Source: Piper betle
Lineage: Eukaryota; Streptophyta; Magnoliopsida; Piperales; Piperaceae
Assembly (NCBI GenBank): GCA_033002965.1
Contig: JAURVB010012411.1
Span: 62,001-126,000, forward strand
DNA length: 64,000 nucleotides
Reading direction: 5' to 3'
Shown here: one piece after another, positions 1-11,719 of the stretch
Position numbering within the stretch: the stretch's first letter is position 1
How the letters are laid out: each line of letters opens with the position of its first letter
Position numbers and translations under genes: made by a program
The notes under the pieces: model-generated
Told to the model about the DNA's origin: nothing
The model's database searches: none
The model's input: only the letters and a program-made list of their open reading frames with translations

Positions 1-477
1 TCGTCCAAATTCGAAACTGACTCGAATCCTAAAATTGACTATATACGTGGGAATCGAGGCAAGAAGGTTAAATGGGACTCGAAACCCTAAACGCAATCAA
101 GTTGAGCCCACGGGGGCACAATTCGATGGTCTGAAATCCCTATGATGCATGCAATGAGATACCCTAAAAACCCCAAACGGGTACTAAACGCTGCAATGGC
201 TTAGATCTAGGCCTAAATTCTTGGCTAACTCATAAAAATCATATGTATACCTCGTGTATACATTGCTAACTCATTATATACAATATCATAGCTGAAACTA
301 TCATATGCATGTCGGGTATACTCAACCTCAATGACATACTCATATGGCCATCTAGGCCTCATACTCGTATTCTGAAAATTAGTTTGGCTCGAGCTCGCTC
401 AAACCGACTCGATGCTGACCCGAACAAGGAGAAACTAAAATCGGGTAAAACCCTAACCCCAAAACAGGGGTTTTACA
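1..477 (-). mobile_element. 3' LTR (group A) of a nested LTR retrotransposon, cut by the window edge
   Basis: Read on the minus strand, this begins TGTAAAACCCC at 477 and aligns base for base with the start of the LTR at 8076-10776 (compare 1-477 with about 10302-10776). I estimate roughly 85-90% identity by eye. A purine-rich tract lies immediately upstream on the minus strand at 478-492, which is expected of a 3' LTR and absent beyond 10776. The two LTRs therefore bound one minus-strand element of more than 10.3 kb. The rest of this LTR and its outer target duplication lie left of the window. Confidence 0.85.
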
Positions 478-492
478 ACCTCTCATTTTTAT
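478..492 (-). other. Polypurine tract of the group-A element
   Basis: The minus strand reads AAAAATGAGAGGT directly before the TGTAAAACC of the LTR. A purine run abutting the 3' LTR primes plus-strand DNA synthesis in LTR retrotransposons. The equivalent position outside the other LTR (10777 onward) is not purine-rich, which orients the element. Confidence 0.7.
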
Positions 493-518
493 AAAAATTC
501 TGTCATCGGAATTTTTTA

Positions 519-744
519 TGTAACGACCCACCATTTTTCCACAATACTATGGGCTTAGATGGGTAGGCGTTACTCGAAATTAAACCAAACCAACCCTATA
601 ACGACCAGCCCTAACCGGTCCATGCGTTTCCTGTAATGACCCGCCATTTTTTCACAATACTATGGGCCTAGATGGCTAGGCGTTACTCGAAATTAAACCA
701 AACCAACCCTGTAACGACCAGCCCTAACCGGTCCAGGCATTTTT
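519..744. repeat. Tandem duplication of the LTR end, 113-bp period
   Basis: The block starting TGTAACGACCC at 519 is repeated from TGTAATGACCC at 632 with few differences, so the LTR carries two copies of its own terminal segment. This probably arose by slippage or unequal exchange. Confidence 0.8.
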
Positions 745-940
745 CCACAGTCTTGGATCATTTCCCAAAGCCACATGTATAACACAAGAAAATAAAAAGA
801 AGTCCAATTTATTATCCATTCTCCTACCCTGAGTTCATAAAAGAACCACCAACCATACTTTTATTTTCCTTAGGTGAGCTAAAATCAATCAATTTTGATT
901 AGCCTACATACCCATTTCGGGATCAAGCTCAATGTAGTTC

Positions 941-1297
941 TACAGGCTCTCAGGTCATTCTGAGATTAAAAGTTTGTCTCCCAGTTCATTCTGAGATTAG
1001 GTGGTCTCCCAGGTAATTCTGAGATTAGTCATTTTTGTCTGTCAGGTCCATTCTGACATATCCATTTTTGGCTGTCAGGTCCAATCTGACATATCCATTT
1101 TTGGCTGTCAGGTCCAATCTGACATATCCATTTTTGGCTGTCAGGTCCAATCTGACATATCCATTTTTGGCTGTCAGGTCCATTCTGACATATCCATTTT
1201 TGGCTGTCAGGTCCATTCTGACATATCCATTTTTGGCTGTCAGGTCCATTCTGACATATCCATTTTTGGCTGTCAGGTCCATTCTGACATATCCATT
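941..1297. repeat. 33-bp minisatellite inside the group-E LTR
   Basis: GTCAGGTCC recurs exactly every 33 bases at 1041, 1074, 1107, 1140, 1173, 1206, 1239 and 1272. Units alternate between CCATTC and CCAATC variants: the first is T-type, the next three A-type, the last four T-type. Degenerate related units (CTCAGG/CTCCCAG..ATTCTGAGATTA) run upstream from about 941. Because 33 is divisible by three, reading frames stay open on both strands and give 97-130-residue repetitive ORFs. I regard these as artefacts of the repeat. Confidence 0.95.
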
Positions 1298-1787
1298 AAC
1301 AAAACACAAAACAAACACCCGACTCCAAAGACTCGCAGCAGTTCATACCAAGCAGTCGATAGGAAACCCATGCATAAGATGCTAGGGATCTAGCAACTTA
1401 ACAAAGGCGTCTCCAACAAAACTTTGCATGGAAGAATCCAAATGGAAACAAATAAGATGAGGGATGAAATACTCACATAGTAATGGGGAGGTCGTCTGGG
1501 ACGGAGATGAGATATGAAATACTCCCTCCTCCTGCATATATATACACTTCAACGAGCCCCTTCATTAAATTCTCACACCCCATCATCCATTGGTATTTCC
1601 TAGGTTCAACGAGCCCCTTCATTAAATTCTCACACCCCATCATCCATTCATGAATAGGTATTTTCTAGGTGACCTTAAGTCGAACCATGATCGGTCGACT
1701 TGATAACCAACCATATCGTTCATCTATATTTATTTCATAATATTTAGGTTCAAGTCTTGTAATAAAAATCATGGTTTTTACATCTTA

Positions 1788-2317
1788 CATCAATTGCGAT
1801 CAAAGGACTCAATTGAAGATGCAATCTTACTGACAAATTGGTAGCTCTCCCTCAAAAAATAGTTGCATGCAGTCGAAATGTACCAGCATGAAGCTAGATC
1901 TATGAACGTTGAGGAAGCTCACTAGCTCCTTGCTAATCTGGCTAGACGGACTAGATGTGTTCAAATCATCTAGCAAACATACCATACATGCTAGAATCAT
2001 CTGTCTACACTAACCTTACATGTTTGAATCGTTTGGATTGACTGACCATGCATGCTCGAATCATTTCACTGGACTGACTCCTAGAATCATTGCAAACTAT
2101 GGAGACTAAAATGCAATGATCTTGGTAGGAAAAACCTAAGCTCACCCTAAGGGTCTACTCTATAGTCGAGCAGGTACTCTAGAGTATTGCAGGGTACTAG
2201 TCTAAACTACATCAGGAAAAACTATATTGGTGCAATGTATACGACCTAACATCTACCCATATCACCCTGATCCTCGTCAATGCAATAGGTCAACTATGTG
2301 TACCCTCAGGGCAATCT
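1788..2317 (-). mobile_element. Interior of the group-A element, left of the solo D LTR
   Basis: This belongs to the same interior as 4824-8059, from which it is separated only by the solo LTR at 2323-4818. I recognise no pol domain in either strand. Short degenerate repeats occur (tagaatcat/tcgaatcat, 1990-2095). Confidence 0.5.
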
Positions 2318-2699
2318 GCTCTTGTAATGGCCCGCCATTTTTCACAACATTGTGGGCCTAGCTGGCTAGGTATTACTCACAATTTAGCAAAATATGTCTA
2401 GCATTTCTAACAAAAACATATATAAAGATCCCACAGTCTAGGACCGTTTCCCAGTAGCCACACTTATTTCTCAAATAAATAAAAAAAAGAGGAGTACCTA
2501 TATTTATTTTGCTCCATGCTCTGGTTGTCAATCACCTAATTTCGTATCTGCACACCTGCGGAGGCAATTCCGCATTAGTGATTACAACACTAAGTAGTAT
2601 AATAGATAAAACAAGTCAAGTACATTCCACTATTTCCTTATGTTCATTTTAATATGGGGCGGAGTGATTCCGCTATACTCCAAAACAATGCGGAGGAGG

Positions 2700-3180
2700 T
2701 ATCCGCTGTGATCCGCACACCCCGGCCGTAGCCCTTTTGTGGGGAGGCTACCACTACCATCTCCAGTGCTAGTACCTTGCACACCCCGGCCATAGCCTTT
2801 TTGTGGGGAAGCTATCACTGCACTCAGGTGATTGCTACGCCCCGTTTGTGGGGAAGCTCTCACTACCAATTCTAGTGCCAGTGCCTCACACACCTCGGCC
2901 GTAGCCTTTTTATGGGGAGGCTATCACTGCACTCCAGTGCCAGTGCCTTGCACACCCTGGCCGTAGCCTTTTTATGGGGAGGCTATCACTGCACTCAGGT
3001 GATTGCTACGCCCCGTTTGTGGGGAAGCTCTCACTACCAACTCTAGTGCCACTGCCTCACACACCCGGGCGTAGCCTTTTTATGGGGAGGCTATCATTGC
3101 ACTCCAGTGCGATGGAGGAATCGTTGTGCCTCGCTCACCCCGGCTGTAGCCTTTTTTGGGGCAGCTATCACTCCTCCAAA
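2700..3180. repeat. Composite minisatellite of the D LTR
   Basis: Blocks of about 62 bp and about 107 bp alternate, each containing variants of ccggccgtagcc, tttttatgggg, ggctatcac and cagtgcc. The longer block adds a gattgctacgcccc segment. The same array occurs at 42630-43165, 50395-50880, 50932-51165 and 56235-56705 with different unit numbers. Local ORFs here are by-products. Confidence 0.85.
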
Positions 3181-4395
3181 ATAATGTCGATGCATTATAC
3201 AATTTACGCACATAATACGACCCTGTGTCGGACTGAGTCAATTCTTTGACCCCGGTTGCACTCGGTGCATGGTGGTCGAATCTGGGCTCAAGCTGACCTA
3301 GGCTACCAACAAGGAAAGTACGATGTTCTACCTATTATATGTACTTGACTTGTGATTTAGTTTGACTGTAATCCGCTAACCCTAATCTGAATGAGGGCAT
3401 AAAATTATACACTAGTATAATTTTATTTGCATGAACCTACATGCAATTACATGACTAGTATAACTATCCATTTTGAAGATATAAAATATATCATGCTGGA
3501 CTTCATTAATTATTTAATTTCCAGTAAGTCCAATGATAATTTATTATAAATGTGATATAATTAATTAAGTCATTTTTTTCACATTTCCAATTAAATAGCC
3601 CAAATAAAACCTTCATTTACCAGTTAATAATTCAATTATTAACCATACTCAATACTTAATTACTAGTATTAGTATATTCTTTAACTGATTTGTATTATCC
3701 TAATTTAAGGATGTCACAAGTACAGTTATTTGAAATTTATTTTTAACTCGACCGTATCGAGTCAGCCCATATTTACAAAACTGCCATTCTTCTTCCCCGA
3801 CGTCCTTCTCTTTCCCTTACCTTCTTCTTCTTCGCACCCAAAACCAGCATGTATTCTTTTCCTTCCACCCAATTTCAGACCCCATTTTCTATCTACCCCA
3901 CTGATCCGATTGGAAAACCACAAAGATCCAATCTTTATCCGCTGCTATCTCATGGAACTTGGACTACACCCTACATGGGGACCTTAATTTCACCATTCAT
4001 GGTGGCCGACCAGCAGCCATGGTGACCATGTCCTGCCCCATCAAGGTGACGACCAGCACCACCCTAGGTGACGACCAGTTTGCACTTTCCATGGCCAGCA
4101 GCACTGCCTGGAGCACTCCCTACTTCTAGCACGTCAACCCAACTCACAAGGATGGAAGATGGCGTTGTTGCTGCTGCAAAACATCAGGATGACCTCCTAG
4201 TATTCCCCTTCTCTTCGTTGATTTCAGATTTTAATTTTATATTTATCATGCTTATTATCTAAACATGCTTATTATCCATTTGAGCATGTGTATTTATGCA
4301 ACTTTGAAGAGGAAAGGAAGAAGAATTACCTGAGCGAAGGAGGAAGCCGGCGTCTGTCTGAAGAGAAATTATGTAGATGACGCCCTCCCCTTCTC

Positions 4396-4403
4396 TTTAT
4401 ATA
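4396..4403 (-). promoter_or_regulatory. TATA box of the solo D LTR
   Basis: The minus strand has CATTATATAAAG, conserved at the matching place in the D LTRs at 44388-44395 and 54995-55002. It lies after the AT-rich U3, where an LTR promoter is expected. Confidence 0.55.
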
Positions 4404-4765
4404 ATGTCATGAAGGCTAGGGTTTGTGAAAACTTACTTTGCCCGTATTTCACTTAATCGAATAACCGGGTAATCGATATGATTCACTTTATTATTTAAAC
4501 GGTTTGATTCCGCTTGACCGATTAAACAATAATTAACCGGTTAAAATACTTTTCACTTAACCTATTAAATGGGTACATGGTATGGTTAACTCAAATGGTT
4601 AAATGGATAAATAGTGTAGTCGACTCGACCGATTCAACTAGAATTATCCGGTTAAAAATTAATTTTCAATTAACCGGGTAATTCATACTTAACCAGCTAA
4701 CGATCTTTTTCCATTTAAATGAAGAAAATTAAAATTTTCCAACGTTCGATCCCTCCGCGTCGAAC

Positions 4766-4767
<2 letters not shown>

Positions 4768-4803
<36 letters not shown>
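4768..4803. repeat. (TTA)n microsatellite at the LTR start
   Basis: About a dozen TTA units follow the first bases of the D LTR (minus strand AAT). Equivalent tracts are at 44640-44690, 48842-48880, 52798-52820 and 54690-54750. Confidence 0.9.
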
Positions 4804-4804
<1 letters not shown>

Positions 4805-4823
4805 TTCGGGTCTTTACAGCTCT

Positions 4824-7800
4824 GGATCCTGTGTCTATACTAGGGTTTCCTATGAGTTTTGCTAGTATATGGTGGACTCTGATACTAAACAAAAGTAAAT
4901 GCTAATGAGCTCATGAATCCATGTCGCTAGTGTATGTCAAACACTCATGTGTCCATGTAAGAGGAACTAGATTGCTCACCAGGTCCTAGCTAACTCAGTC
5001 CTAAATCAATTATCTCATTTTGTTCCATAATAGAACAAGGACAATTGCTATGACTCTAATGCATGTTATTACTCTTGTAACTATCTATATAACTACTAAC
5101 TGTTGCTGATGGGACTCTTTATGATGGATTGATGGCGAGAACACCTGAACATGTATAGCGTGTCTCAAGGAGTATAAAAACATACTTTGTATAGAATTGT
5201 GGAGTCTGCATCTGGTCTGTGGCGTATGCGCTAGTTAATGTCTACTCATCTCAACCATCTGAAAAACAAAAAGTAAGATTGATTTATCTAGAAGGGTAAG
5301 TGGAAAATTACTTGACTCTATTTGGTGTCTATGAGTCACATGGAAAGAGAATGGATCTCTTGTGGAAAATTGGTCACACTGCTCTCAGCCTCTAACTAGT
5401 ATGTGTTTTATCCTCACGTGATTTGACATTAGGTCTGCTGGTAGAGTGCACTAATATGAGAAAATCTTACTTGGTATATACATCACTCTATCTGTGGTGG
5501 TGCAAAGGTAATTGTGCGAGTCATCATGGTAATATAAACTCTGTATAAGATATTGGATGGATCAAAAATATAGCTAGGTCCATAGATGTGTCTCTAAGAT
5601 CATCATGATTGGACTCTGCCACAGGTAGCCAGCTATAGATCAGCTAATCAATGACGAGTCTAAGAGACAGCTCCTAAGTGGCTCTAGTTCAATCAGCTAA
5701 CAATAGGCATGCATTTCTTGATACCGTACTAGTCACACACTTCTAAATGGATTGGGTTCAAATGACACAAAGAACCACTATCTATCCTTGAGTCTACAGG
5801 GACTCATAGTGAGGTTTGACATTTGTCTCATCCTTTCTTCAGTGGTGTGTGATCTACCGTCCCATACCGATTTGTAGTACTAATTTTGAGTCACATGACT
5901 ACTACCAATGTGGTAGACTCTCAAGCAAAGATGTTAGTTAAGATGAGCATATGTTGGTGTCCCTCTATCTTGTTAGCATGGTTTGGTTTGACAGAAGTCC
6001 CTATCTACATCGCTCCCAAGCTTGGGTGAAGTTGTCTCCTCTAAACTAGTCGTCATTAGCTATCTGTACTGTAAGTCCTAAACAATACTACAAGGTACTT
6101 GCTATACTCGGGTTAAAGGCTAAATCCTAAGTCTCAAGGTAAGGACCTAATTGTGTTGGCAAAGCACAAGGAAAACACTATCTCCCTAATGGATGCTCCA
6201 TCACTAAGCCCATCATCTATGCCAAAATTCTAATATGAGTCCTAGCTAGGCCAAATTCTAAATGAGTTAAACTACGTATCTGATCATTTGCTAACCATTT
6301 GATCTGTGTAACCCTAGCTATGGGTCACACATATGTTGTCACGTTGATTGAACAATCTTACCACTATAGTCATCCCATTTGGATATCATACAATCATGTT
6401 CTCTAACTCTATCCATATACATCCCTAAAAGACTCACTAACACTATCTGATGATCCCCATAAGACTATTACTAACACTATCTTGCAATACACATCTGACC
6501 AAAGGATGTCAGGTCAAGGCGATGGAATGCAAGATGGCTGGTGAAATCAATCATGTGTCATCACTTCCAAATAATTCTAGTGCACCTAACTTTCCTCTGC
6601 CTCGATGATGTTAACGTAGCTATATCTTGTCCTCAATCTTTGACCCAACTACGCTTCAAAATTATGATATGTGGTCTCTATGCAATGCTAGGAACATCAT
6701 CAAGTAGTTGTCCTCTTGTAGGGTGAGGTAACTACTTCGCCCTTACATCCACAATAACTGCTCCACTCGATCGGCGGTAGTGCAATATACAGATGTTGGT
6801 TGTGCATCATGGACGGCAGTAGTACACATTCGTTCGGTGGTAGTGCATGATAGTCGGTGGTTAGGCAACTCGGACGGTGGTTGTGCATCTCAGATGGTGG
6901 TTGTGCTACTCAAATGCTAAAGCCTGATCCTAATCATGTACGTCGTAAACCCATTACTGTTTCTTGCATGTTTATCTCCATGTGTCTATCTCTCTAGAGG
7001 TAGCTGCTATCAACTCGACTCAGGTTATCCAACAATGCGTGTCTGATCTAGAGGGGTCTGCATCATAGTGGTGACACGTACAATGGAAAGATAATGTTGA
7101 TCCTACACTGGTCTCCTAGAATCTAGAGTAACTGTTCCCATATGCGTTGACTACCTCTCACTAGAAATCACTAATTTAGCCTTCGTAGATCGAGTGAAAT
7201 TTAGTCAACCTTCTAAATCTGTGGTCAAAGGTAATCTTGCCCATCCTTGGTGTGTTCATGACTTTGTCTATTGAAGAGTAACCAACAATATTCTTGAGAC
7301 ATACATACACTAGTGGCAGAGGGGTAGGCGGTGAAGTGTCTATGGGACTGTAGATCCACCTCGCTACTCATCCTCATCCACTTCTATCTCTTGGAAGTGG
7401 TCCATCTCAAGTCATCTCTTCAAACTCTCATTTGTGCTCCAAGTGCTTCAGTGGCTCCACTATCATAGCCACATCCTTCATCCATAAGGATCTATATAAA
7501 GGGCCAAGTTCTCCAAAGTATAACTCAGACCATGCCCAATGGATCTGTTTAACGCACTTGATGGTCCATGCTCGCGTGTCACGTAACTATGTGAGTATCT
7601 CCATACTCCAAGCTTCCTACCGGTGTCATCTCCTATGACTTTGTTTCACAATATACACCATGTCCCAAGGAAGGACTAATGTGGTGACATGCGAGAGACG
7701 GGCAAATGCTACAGTGTGATCGTCAAAATTCTAGGTATTCCCAGTCACCACCAACTCAACCTCAGCTAACTGACCATGTGGACACTGTTACATCATCCAA

Positions 7801-8059
7801 ATCACTGACACTGTAAAAGGAAATGCGTGTCTCTGAGCTTATCATGACATTCTAGTGAGATCCATGCTCGCATCTACTGAAATCATGATCTCATATCCAT
7901 CCCATAAATTCTATCCTGCAACATGCATTGGTCAAGTCTGACTGAGCAAAAATCTGAAATACTGAGAAAATACCAAAGGAAATACATGTCGGCTTGGCTA
8001 AGGACAGCTCCACACACTTGGCTCAAAACAAAACCTTCCATCTCAATAGACCAAGACAT
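4824..8059 (-). mobile_element. Interior of the group-A element, no recognisable gag-pol
   Basis: This lies between the primer-binding site (8060-8072) and the solo D LTR. I see no reverse transcriptase, integrase, protease or zinc-knuckle motif on the minus strand, and no long frame (longest about 60-70 residues). Subtracting the two nested solo LTRs, the whole interior is about 3.8 kb, short for an autonomous chromovirus. It could be a non-autonomous derivative, or gag-pol too decayed to read by eye. Confidence 0.55.
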
Positions 8060-8072
8060 GGCTCTGATACCA
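8060..8072 (-). other. tRNA-iMet primer-binding site
   Basis: The minus strand reads TGGTATCAGAGCC three bases after the LTR end GGTGTTACA. This is the classic complement to the 3' end of plant initiator methionine tRNA, which primes minus-strand DNA synthesis. It marks 8076-10776 as the 5' LTR. Confidence 0.92.
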
Positions 8073-8075
8073 ACT

Positions 8076-10776
8076 TGTAACACCCTGATTTTGGTTCACT
8101 TAAGAACCAAATCAGAAATGTTGAGATTGAGTTGAGCCATGTTTAAAGTTGTCGGTCACTATAACTCGATCGATAAAATAGATCGAAACAACCTTTTTGT
8201 TGCCATGAGAATGGAAAACACCGTTAAATACATGTCAAAACACATCGAACATAAATATAAGGAAGAAAGTAAATAACTGCGCTAAGCTCAAGTGTGTGTA
8301 GCATTTATCTGTCCTCCCACCAATGTCAACTCAAGATTGCAAGACCTACATATATTATATTAAAAATGTTAGTAACGAATGTTACTGGTTCGAAAAGTAA
8401 CTAATACACACTGGCAAGTGGGTATTCCATTACCCACAAAACTTATGAAACTTCAAGATTGCCTCACACTGGGTGGTAAGCAAACATACTTAAGCAAGTG
8501 TTAGCTCACATGCACAGCTCATAATCATATTCATACATACAACACTTACGCCCTCACATCTTCCATATCACCAGCCATGGTACTCAAGTGGTAAAAGGAA
8601 TAGTTAAGTTAGTGCCAAAAATTCTAAAGATGTGTTGCATTGTGCAATACCCTCACACCACAATACCTCTGGGTTTGAAGGAGTACTAGTGTGATTCATA
8701 CATATCTCCACACCGCTCACTCTCTTATTTGTAAAATCTGTAAAAATGTGTGTACTCATATAATAGGCTTAGGATAGATGCTTGTATCATATATTTTTGA
8801 GCTTCAGTTCGAAAACCAACAAGGGATATTATCCTTGTTGTTTTATTAAACATGTGTAGAAAACACAGCTAAATGGCCCAACATCGGAGGGATGTAATAA
8901 AACACCGCCAATGTCATCCTACGTATAAAGCACGATTAAACTTGACACGCAAGGAGTCAAGTAGAAAGTGAGAGTCCTACCTGTGGTCCAAGTTCCAAGT
9001 GTATCTGCACATGTACGGCGAGCTCAGACTCTGAAATCTATATCGAAACCCACTATTAAGTAAAATACTAACATCTCTGTATGATGCATGCTTGTGGTGT
9101 GTACTCATATCATCAATACATCATAATAAAGAAAACAATGCTAAAAAACCTGTAACTAAACATCTGGCACAAAAATCGAGACATAATAATAGTAAATAAT
9201 AAATAAATAAATAAATAAGAAAATGCACTTATAGATAATTAGATAAATAATAAATACATAAACAAGAACAATACTCTAATCACAAAACAATAATATAATT
9301 ATAGTATATAAATATACGAGTAAACACAAGTAAATATAAACATATACTCGTGTTAGTAAACATATAAATAAATTAATAAATATATAATAATTTAATAAAT
9401 AAATAAATAATTAGTTAATACTCATTAATCATGAATATTAATAATATCATAGTCATACAATACAAGAATACATAATTAAATACAAATAAAGAATAACATA
9501 CACATAACGAAAACGCCGATGGTGGTGCGGCTGGGGTCGCCCCCAATCAGGATCGACAGGGGGCATCAAGGTAGAGCTACTGGTGGTGACAATCGGCAAA
9601 GTCCAGCCACTGGCTGACTAAAAAATAGCAAGATAGGGGGTGGATAGCTACCAGGTATGGCGACGTCACCGGCGGTGATTGCGGTCACGATCATGGCCGC
9701 AGCGGTGGTCATGGGTGGTCTCAAAATGTTAGCCTCGATGAGATGAACCTATATGGGTTGACAGTTGGCAGTGTCCAGCTAGTTGGCAGGAAACAACTAG
9801 AAAAGTTGTCATTGGCGTGATCGCGGCCACAACAGAGGTCAGTGTCGGTCCCAAACCATAGATCTCAGCGAGGGGAAGTTGTCGGGGTGGTCGGCTTCAT
9901 CAGAGGACACTCACTGGCACCGGAAAATGGCTCGAATGGGTGGCAAAGACGACAAAAACTAACAACAAAAATGTAATCGCTGGGGCCGACTGCAGCGGCA
10001 CTGGTGGCGATCGTGGGTATGGATTGATAGCCAGATGCAAGGTTGTCACTGTAGCACCAATTTGGTGGCCGGGGGTGAGGCAGAGACTCGCCGTCGGCGA
10101 GCCAAAGTGGCTGCGGCGTTAGGGGTGTAACTTTGAAAATGTGGGAGAAAACCTCTGAAAATCTATATATGAAGCTATGGTGAGTGTACGGCTCAGATAT
10201 TGCCACGTGGCACGATTTGAACGTCTGACAACTTTGTAGCCTAGTGGGATCTACTTATGGGCATATACAATATACATATGGACGAAAAGCTCGGATTGAG
10301 ACCGTCCAAAGTCGAAACTAACTCGAATCTTAAAAGTGACTCTATAGGCGGGAATTGAGGCAAAAAGGTTAAATGGGTCTAGAAACCCTAAACGCAATCG
10401 AACTGGGCCCACGGGGCACAATCCGATGGTCTGAAATCCCCATGATGCATTCAATGAGATGCCTTGAAAATCCCAAGCAGATATCAAATGCTGTAGCAGC
10501 CTAGATCTAGGCCTAAAATCGTAGCTAACTCATAAAAATCATATGTATACCTCGTGTATACACTGATAATTCATTATATACATTATCATAACTAAAACTA
10601 TCATATGTATGTCGGCTATTCTCAGCCTCCATAACATACTCATATGGCCATCTAGGCCACATGCTCATATTCTGAAAATTAGTCTAGCTAGAGCTCGCTC
10701 GAACTGACTCGATACTGACTTGGAGAGGGAGAAACTAAAACCGGGTAAAACCTTAACCCTAAAATGGGGTTTTACA
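8076..10776 (-). mobile_element. 5' LTR (group A) of the element spanning 1-10776
   Basis: On the minus strand it is TGTAAAACCCC...CAGGGTGTTACA, 2701 bp. Its first 475 bp match 477-1. Its last part (ggttcttaagtgaacc) resembles the end of the A LTR at 37.2 kb. It contains an AT-rich low-complexity tract and a GC-rich block (about 9510-10130) that gives spurious ORFs. Outside it, 10777-10781 is TACTG, the presumed target duplication; the partner lies beyond the window. The element is inserted in a B LTR. Confidence 0.9.
9185..9480. repeat. AT-rich low-complexity tract in the A LTR
   Basis: Runs of aaataaataa and related ataaat/taaata words. The plus-strand A LTR has a counterpart of tatttatttatt type at about 34690-35270. 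Confidence 0.8.
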
Positions 10777-11719
10777 TACTGTGTTAAACAGTAACCTTTT
10801 ACATTACACTACTCTAGGGTTTAAAGGAGTACTAGAGCAATTCTACTACTCGTAGAGATCTCTCTCGAGTTCGTAAAACTCAAACTCTTATATACTTAGA
10901 TATATCAGGCGTAGGTGGGGACTTGTATAATATGTTTTTGGAGCTTAGCCTTTGAAAACCATCAAGGGATCTCAGCCTTATAGTTTTGTTAGACTTGTTG
11001 AAATCTTGACCAAATGGCCCCGTATCGAAGGATTCAAAAAAATGCCACTGATGGTGTCCTACGTATAAAGCACGGTTAAAAACTCAACATTGAAGGAGTC
11101 AAATAGAGATGAAGAATGGAAGTCCTACAGACCTAGATGGGTGGACCTCCGTGTCCTAGATCAACGAATTGATCCCGCATAACCTAGCAAGAGATGAAAT
11201 CCAAATCAAGGTTGGATCACATTGGCGCGCAAAACGGGCAAGGCCTCAACACATGAACGACACATAAGAACACAATTAACTTAATTATACTGATTAATGA
11301 AGTGTTAAACCTCATTAGGTAGGCTTAATTTGGGTTTTGGTGGCAAGTACACTTAGTTATAAAAGTCAAATACTTAAGGTTTTATTAAATAGAATTAATT
11401 AGATGATTTTTGAAAGGGTAGAATGGTGTTCAAATGGGCTGAAATTTGCACCAATAGGCCCTGACCTTCTAAGCATTTTGGAAAAAATTACCAAGTACTT
11501 CCCATTGTCCAACATGGTAAAAGACCTACTAGTGTCGAGTAAGGTGTTGGGAATGTGTTCTTTGGCTGCTCCTCAATTTTTTTAAGTTATTTTCTTGTGC
11601 TTGGAGACTCCAAATGGACCTCGTTAACTGGTAAGATTATCCAACACCGTGGACATGAATCATGTAAAATTTCTTTAATAAAATGGTAAGGTTATCCACC
11701 TTTTGCCAAGTTTGGCACA
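10777..11719 (-). mobile_element. B LTR, segment between two nested insertions
   Basis: Continuous with 14087-15261 once the C LTR at 11720-14086 is removed. It aligns with minus-strand 17655-18400 (ctactctagggt.taaaggagtacta) and, inverted, with about 28150-28800. It ends abruptly at the outer edge of the group-A element, whose insertion split this LTR; the remaining part should lie left of the window. Confidence 0.75.

Larger units (their letters stand above)
519..1782 (-). mobile_element. Solo LTR, group E, with imperfect target duplication
   Basis: On the minus strand it starts TGTAAAAACC at 1782 and ends GGTCGTTACA at 519. Flanking 5-mers are TTTTA (514-518) and TCTTA (1783-1787), a target duplication with one mismatch. 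A TATA-like stretch (tatatata, near 1537) precedes a cluster of GGAGG-type sequence, resembling the promoter region of group D. The terminal about 110 bp resembles the end of the D LTR at 2323. No coding interior is attached, so I infer a solo LTR inserted next to the 3' LTR of the host element. The start is less certain than the end. Confidence 0.6.
2323..4818 (-). mobile_element. Solo LTR, group D, with perfect 5-bp target duplication
   Basis: On the minus strand it runs from TGTAAAGACCCG (4818) to GGCGGGCCATTACA (2323), 2496 bp. GCTCT flanks both sides (2318-2322 and 4819-4823), the 5-bp duplication left by integrase. No polypurine tract, primer site or pol is attached, so it is a solo LTR left by LTR-LTR recombination. 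It is the only full-length D LTR in the window and serves as reference for the four broken copies at 42.5-56.9 kb. Contents from its start: (AAT)n, an AT-rich U3 with repeated aaccgg/ggttaa motifs, a TATA box, a GC-rich segment, and a minisatellite. Confidence 0.95.

Noticed and set aside
941..1297. CRISPR-like array
   Set aside because: Units are directly adjacent with no unique spacers, in plant nuclear DNA inside an LTR.
1001..1393. Overlapping 97-130-residue repetitive ORFs on both strands
   Set aside because: They are produced by a 33-bp repeat whose period is a multiple of three and lie inside an LTR. There is no sign of a real gene.
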